Assembly: GCA_002404095.1 (NCBI GenBank)
Contig: DHJA01000105.1
Coordinates: 17,731 to 44,417 of the forward strand
DNA from: Planctomycetaceae bacterium UBA4732
GTDB taxonomy: Bacteria > Planctomycetota > Planctomycetia > Gemmatales > Gemmataceae
Reading direction: 5' to 3'
Length of the DNA: 26,687 nt
The notes below the pieces were generated by a model that was given only the letters and a program-made list of their open reading frames with translations, did not search any database and was not told where the DNA came from. Position numbers and translations under genes: made by a program. Positions 22,748-26,687 of the stretch are shown here, in pieces. How positions within the stretch are numbered: the stretch's first letter is position 1; every line of letters begins with the position of its first letter.

Positions 22748-23518
22748 TTACGGCAGCCATTGGGCTGGCAGGTAAGGCCGTAAGAACGTGAAGCCGGCAA
22801 CGGCGGCGCCCAACGCCAGGACCAGGAGAAAGACCAGGACCGCCAGCCACGAGCCACTTGCGGTCGATGCCTCATTAGCCGTCCTTACGGGCGCGGGTTC
22901 ATTGGCCAGCGGCAAAGGTGCGGGCATGGGATTGCGGGATCGAACAGGTTCGCGTCTTGGCGGGACGGGGGAACTCGGCCGAGTCGGAAAGGCTCCTGGA
23001 AGGGGAAGCGTTTGCGGCCGCGAATCGAGGTGAAGCGGCGCCAGGTCATACGAGGAACCCAACGCGCCAGGGGGGGCCGTGGGCGCCAGATCGTGTTGTG
23101 CCTCTTTCGAGTCAAGGAACAAGTCGCCGGAGGCGGCTGGGGCCGACGAAGCCGCGAAACCGGCAAGCGTAGTAGGGGCTGCAATGGAACCGGTAGGCCG
23201 CTTATCCTCTTTCTGGAGCCTGCCCAGCAAATCTTCGGCTACATTCGCGGGATAGTTCACGCGCAAGTCTTTGACGTAGGTCAGCACGTCCGGCGCCTTG
23301 AGCGCCTGCGCGAAAGAGGCGTAGGGCTTCAGCATGTGATGCGGGTTCACCTTGAGAAGCCGCAATCGCAGCTGTTCGGCCTCATCGGGCCGATTGGCCA
23401 ACAAGGCGGCGTCGGCGGCCAGCACCAGGAAGCGATCGCGCATCGGCGGCTGGCGCTGCCGCTCGTACCAATCGGCCAGTTCCTTGTAGACGCGCAGGAG
23501 GTTTTCTCGCGAGTCCAT
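22748..23518 (-). CDS. Hypothetical protein with N-terminal helical domain and C-terminal membrane anchor
   Basis: The start at 23518 is chosen because GAGGG precedes it at good spacing; the first codon of the open frame is TTG and another ATG lies at 23524. The 256-residue protein starts MDSRENLLRVYKELADWYE, a helical segment of TPR-like appearance with LLANRPDEAEQLRLRLL. A long Pro/Ala/Ser-rich linker follows (about 120-215), then one C-terminal membrane helix (about 220-243). I recall the N-terminal domain as common in planctomycetes but know no function. It lies directly upstream of the FHA-GAF kinase on the same strand, so it may be co-transcribed. Nothing in the sequence names its activity. 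Confidence 0.7.
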   Translation of the reverse strand: MDSRENLLRVYKELADWYERQRQPPMRDRFLVLAADAALLANRPDEAEQLRLRLLKVNPHHMLKPYASFAQALKAPDVLTYVKDLRVNYPANVAEDLLGRLQKEDKRPTGSIAAPTTLAGFAASSAPAASGDLFLDSKEAQHDLAPTAPPGALGSSYDLAPLHLDSRPQTLPLPGAFPTRPSSPVPPRREPVRSRNPMPAPLPLANEPAPVRTANEASTASGSWLAVLVFLLVLALGAAVAGFTFLRPYLPAQWLP

Positions 23519-23659
23519 TTTCATCGCCCTCAAATAGACGAATCGACGCGGCGGCCGGGCGTGGACCCGAAGACCGGCGGCGACATAACCCCTAGAATAT
23601 CATGGATCGCCGCCGGATAGAAGAGGGCGGCGCCATTCCAAGGCTCATAAGGGACGATG

Positions 23660-24877
23660 ATGGCCGACGACAAGCCCGGACCCCTGGCAGGGCTGCGCGT
23701 GTTAGACGCCTCACGGGTGCTGGCCGGCCCGTTTTGCGGACAGATCTTCGGCGACCTCGGCGCCGAGGTGCTGAAGGTCGAGCGGCCCGGCGCCGGCGAC
23801 GAGACGCGCGGTTGGGGGCCGCCTTTCGTTCCATTCAGCGACGGCGCCGAACTCAGCGCCTATTACCTATCCTGTAATCGCAATAAGCGCGGGATCACCC
23901 TCGATCTGGCTCAACCCGAGGGCATACGCATTTTCCAGGAATTGGCGCGCAAGAGCGACATAGTGCTGGAGAATTTCAGGGCGGCGAGCGCGGCCAAGCT
24001 CGGCCTTAGTCCGGCGGAATTGTTGGCTGTGAACCCGCGATTGATCGTCTGTTCCATCTCCGGCTATGGGCGGACAGGGCCGTGGAGCGACTTGCCGGGA
24101 TACGACTTTGCCATCCAAGCGCTCAGCGGCTTGATGAGCGTCACCGGCCCGGCGGGCGGCGAGCCGAGCAAAGTCGGCGTGGCAGTTACGGACGTGCTGA
24201 CGGGCCTGTACGCGGCGGTGGCGGTGTTGGCCTGCCTCCACGCTCGGCAGCGCACCGGGCACGGCTACGTCATCGACATGGCCCTGTTGGACTGCGCCGT
24301 GGCGTCGCAGGTGAACCTGGCGCAGGCCTTTCTGAGCAGCGGCGAAACGCCGCCGCGTCAGGGCAACGCTCACCTTCAAATCGTCCCTTATCAGTTGTTC
24401 GCCACCGCCGATTCGTGGCTGGTGCTGGCCGTGGGCAACGACGGCCAATGGCGCCGCTTCTGCGTCGCGGCGGCTCATCCCGAATGGGCTGACGATGAAC
24501 GCTTCGCCGACAACCCCGCGCGTGTTCGCAACCGAGAGTCGCTCGTACCGCTGGTTGAAACGGTAATGCGGACAAAGAGGACCGCCGAATGGAAAGAGGT
24601 ATTGGCTGGCGCCGACGTTCCGCATGCGCCGGTCTGGACCTACGCCGACCTGTTCGCAAGTCCGCAGGCGGCGGCGCGCGGCCTGCGCGTGGTGGTGCGC
24701 GACCCGTCGGGCAGGCCGGTGGACCTGGTCGGGACGCCGTTTCACATTACCGGCGCGACGATGCCGACGCCGGCCGCGCCGCCGACGCTGGGCCAACACA
24801 CAGCGGAGGTGTTGACGAGCTTGCTGGGAATGGACGCCGCACAGCTAGAAGAGCTGCGCCGGCAGGGCGTTATTTGA
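23660..24877 (+). CDS. CaiB/BaiF family III CoA-transferase
   Basis: The ribosome site AAGGGA is better placed for ATG 23660 than for ATG 23657. The 405-residue product follows the family III layout: GLRVLDASRVLAGPFCGQIF at the start, EVLKVERPG, NKRGITLDL, SGYGRTGPW, then VTDVLTGLYAA, where the Asp (about 178) is the expected catalytic acid. It continues with IDMALLDCAVA and the C-terminal half. This enzyme moves CoA between carboxylic acids. The substrate cannot be read from sequence, although the length and motifs fit the family. The gene stands alone with no obvious pathway neighbours. It is divergent from the - strand genes before it. Confidence 0.92.
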   Translation: MADDKPGPLAGLRVLDASRVLAGPFCGQIFGDLGAEVLKVERPGAGDETRGWGPPFVPFSDGAELSAYYLSCNRNKRGITLDLAQPEGIRIFQELARKSDIVLENFRAASAAKLGLSPAELLAVNPRLIVCSISGYGRTGPWSDLPGYDFAIQALSGLMSVTGPAGGEPSKVGVAVTDVLTGLYAAVAVLACLHARQRTGHGYVIDMALLDCAVASQVNLAQAFLSSGETPPRQGNAHLQIVPYQLFATADSWLVLAVGNDGQWRRFCVAAAHPEWADDERFADNPARVRNRESLVPLVETVMRTKRTAEWKEVLAGADVPHAPVWTYADLFASPQAAARGLRVVVRDPSGRPVDLVGTPFHITGATMPTPAAPPTLGQHTAEVLTSLLGMDAAQLEELRRQGVI

Positions 24878-24883
24878 ACGAAA

Positions 24884-24963
24884 ACGAACCTCCGTCTGAG
24901 CCGGAAGCGTGACCGACGGAGGAAAAACCGTCGCCCACGCTTCCGGCTCGGACGGAGGTTCGT
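24884..24963. repeat. Hairpin between convergent genes (element D)
   Basis: Arms 24884-24911 and 24936-24963 are 28 nt each and pair at 27 of 28. The loop contains an inner 6-bp stem, CGACGG and CCGTCG. The stem contains GAGCCGGAAGCGTG. It lies 6 nt after the CoA-transferase stop and 3 nt before the end of ndk. Read on the - strand the stem is followed by TTTTCGTT, so it may end ndk transcription. Confidence 0.85.
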
Positions 24964-24966
24964 CTT

Positions 24967-25419
24967 TCACGCGCCCGCCACCCACGGCGCATCCGCCGGC
25001 TGCCAATCGACCAACTCCTCCGGCTTGAACCAAAGGGCGATCTCGGTCTTGGCGTTGTCCGCGCTGTCGCTGCCGTGGATCAAATTGTTCTGGATGCTAA
25101 TGCCGAAGTCGCCGCGGATCGTGCCCGGCGCCGCCTTCGCCCCGTCCGTCGGCCCGATCAGGCTCCGCGCGACGGCCACCGCCTCGCGCCCCTCCAGCAC
25201 GAGCGCCACCGTCGGCCCCGCCGTCAGGAACTTCAACAGCGATTCGTAAAACGGCTTGCCCTTGTGGACGGCGTAATGCTGTTCCGCCAACGTTCGCCCG
25301 GCTTGCACCAGTTTCAAGGCCGTCAAACGCAGCCCCTTTTGTTCAAAGCGCTGCAGCACCGCGCCAGCCAGCCGGCGCTGTACGCAATCGGGTTTCAGCA
25401 GGATCAAAGTTCGTTCCAT
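24967..25419 (-). CDS. ndk: Nucleoside diphosphate kinase
   Basis: The 150-residue protein matches NDK in length and motifs: TLILLKPDCVQRRLAG at the start and the active-site IHGSDSADNAKTEI with phosphohistidine H115. It transfers phosphate from ATP to nucleoside diphosphates in the cytoplasm. The RNA-binding-like and nucleotide contact residues around FYESLLKFLTAGP and the arginine region IRGDFG are present. The ribosome site is weak (GTGAGAAAAC). It lies 108 nt downstream of rho on the same strand, and hairpin D may terminate its transcript. Confidence 0.95.
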   Translation of the reverse strand: MERTLILLKPDCVQRRLAGAVLQRFEQKGLRLTALKLVQAGRTLAEQHYAVHKGKPFYESLLKFLTAGPTVALVLEGREAVAVARSLIGPTDGAKAAPGTIRGDFGISIQNNLIHGSDSADNAKTEIALWFKPEELVDWQPADAPWVAGA

Positions 25420-25527
25420 GTTTTCTCACTATTTCAGATCGTATTAATAATCGAGCGGCCGCCCCGCACGGAACGGCGAGCGTAATTGTACGAGGACGGG
25501 AATGAGAGGGGGGTAGACTCCGGCAAT

Positions 25528-26649
25528 TCAGCGCACGAACGCGCCGATCTTCTCAAGAAAGGCCGCGTTGGAAGAGGTGGCGCCGAGTTTCTTGATGAGC
25601 ATCTCCATCGCCTCGATCGGCTTCATTTGCACGAGCGTGCGCCGCAGCAGCGTCACACGCTCCAGTACCTCCGGCGATAGGATGCGTTCTTCCTTGCGCG
25701 TCCCCGACTGGCTGATGTCGATGGCCGGGTAAACCCGGCGGTCGGCCAGTCGGCGATCCAGCACCAGTTCCATGTTGCCTGTGCCCTTAAACTCCTGGAA
25801 GATCAGTTCGTCCATGCGACTGCCGGTGTCGATCAAGGCGGTGCCCATGACGGTCAGCGAGCCGCCTTCCTCGAAGACGCGGGCCGCCCCAAAAAGGCGT
25901 TTGGGGATCTCCATTGCCCGTACATCGACGCCGCCGCTCATGGTACGGCCGCTATTGCCGACGTTTTTGTTATAGGCTCGCGCCAGCCGCGTCAGGCTGT
26001 CGAGCAATACAAGAGCTTGCTTGCCCTGTTCGGCCAAGCGCTTGCCGCGCTCGACCACCAGCTGAGCCAGGCGGACGTGGCTGATACTATCCTGATCGGC
26101 GCTGCTGGCGACGACTTCGCCGCGGATGCTGCGCTTCATGTCCGTCACCTCTTCGGGCCGCTCGTCGATAAGCAGCATGATGAGGTGCATTTCGGGATGG
26201 TTTTCAACCACCGCTTGCGCGATGTGCTGGAGCAGGACGGTCTTGCCGGTTCGCGGCGGGGCGACGATCAGGCCGCGTTGTCCCTTGCCGATGGGCGTGA
26301 GCAAGTCCATGACGCGCGTGGTGAGCCGGTCGGAAGTGGTCTCAAGCCGGATCGCCTCATGGGGATCAATGGGCGTGAGGTCGTCGAACTTGCGCGGCCG
26401 GTATTGCTCCGGCGGCTGGCCCTCGACGGCCTCAACGCGCGCCAGGCGCGGCCCGGTCCCCTTGCGAGCGGCGTCCACGGGGCCGGCGAGCAAAAGCCCT
26501 TCACGTAGGCCGAGCTTCTGAATGAAGGGGGCGGGAACGTAAGGGTCGGCCTGTTGGGCGACATAGTTACGAGCGGCGTTACGAAGAAAGCCGTATCCCT
26601 TGGGGTGCATTTCGAGCACGCCTTGGGTGGATTGGTCGTCGCGGGACAT
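25528..26649 (-). CDS. rho: Transcription termination factor Rho, short form
   Basis: The 373-residue protein has the cold-shock-like RNA-binding start ([15 protein letters not shown]), GKGQRG, P-loop VAPPRTGKT (129-137), Walker [17 protein letters not shown], the Q-loop region [20 protein letters not shown] and [18 protein letters not shown]. It is an ATP-driven RNA translocase that ends transcription. The start is reliable: GAGGA lies just before 26649 and an in-frame TGA occurs 33 nt upstream (26683-26685). The protein therefore lacks the N-terminal Rho_N helical domain of E. coli Rho (419 residues). Confidence 0.95.
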   Translation of the reverse strand: MSRDDQSTQGVLEMHPKGYGFLRNAARNYVAQQADPYVPAPFIQKLGLREGLLLAGPVDAARKGTGPRLARVEAVEGQPPEQYRPRKFDDLTPIDPHEAIRLETTSDRLTTRVMDLLTPIGKGQRGLIVAPPRTGKTVLLQHIAQAVVENHPEMHLIMLLIDERPEEVTDMKRSIRGEVVASSADQDSISHVRLAQLVVERGKRLAEQGKQALVLLDSLTRLARAYNKNVGNSGRTMSGGVDVRAMEIPKRLFGAARVFEEGGSLTVMGTALIDTGSRMDELIFQEFKGTGNMELVLDRRLADRRVYPAIDISQSGTRKEERILSPEVLERVTLLRRTLVQMKPIEAMEMLIKKLGATSSNAAFLEKIGAFVR

Positions 26650-26663
26650 AGATTCCTCGGAAG

Positions 26664-26687
26664 AGTAGTCAGTAGCCAGTAGTCAGT
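26664..26687. repeat. Short direct repeat at the window edge
   Basis: AGTAGTCAGT occurs at 26664-26673 and again at 26678-26687, a 14-nt period. It lies directly upstream of rho and runs off the window. Similar AGTCAGTAGTC tracts are, from memory, common in planctomycete intergenic DNA. Confidence 0.6.

Overview
The window is a gene-dense, high-GC bacterial chromosome segment. It reads as a planctomycete, most likely Gemmata-like. This is inferred from the gene types: a Tat-exported DUF4159 protein, MoxR, DUF58, BatA-like and VWA cluster, a Uma2 protein, a rhomboid starting MGINDRDY, an FHA-GAF kinase, and several families of palindromic repeats between genes. No tRNA, rRNA, CRISPR array, integrase or transposase was recognised.

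Region 1 (1-12070, + strand) is one long operon-like array. It holds a prenyltransferase-repeat protein, a small exported protein, a Tat-exported tandem-DUF4159 protein, a Uma2 nuclease-fold protein, a MoxR AAA+ ATPase, a nucleotidyltransferase-fold protein, a DUF58 protein, a BatA-like membrane protein with a VWA domain, a larger membrane VWA protein, and a hypothetical gene joined by an ATGA overlap. MoxR plus DUF58 plus VWA membrane proteins is a known module thought to assemble or activate envelope or metal-dependent proteins. The Uma2 and nucleotidyltransferase genes look like cargo inserted into it.

Region 2 (12003-14412) has the remnant of a small gene. It is followed on the - strand by a single-domain response regulator overlapping a NUDIX-metallo-beta-lactamase fusion, with a good promoter candidate upstream of the regulator.

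Region 3 (14413-18562, + strand) holds RNase HI with a tail built partly from palindromic repeats, then a membrane histidine kinase and an NtrC-type sigma54 activator separated by a 29-bp-arm hairpin.

Region 4 (18578-23518, - strand) holds an FmdB-type zinc ribbon, a rhomboid protease, an M50 site-2 protease, an FHA-GAF histidine kinase and a TM-anchored hypothetical protein. Region 5 is a + strand CoA-transferase, then ndk and rho on the - strand.

The most unusual content is the repeat DNA. At least four kinds of palindromic element occur in 26.7 kb. One encodes the hydrophobic core of a signal peptide, and another is read in frame inside the RNase HI gene. Two long hairpins differ by paired substitutions that keep the stem. 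No clearly new multi-gene system was found. The best leads are the repeat domestication cases, the cargo genes in the MoxR operon and the NUDIX-MBL fusion.
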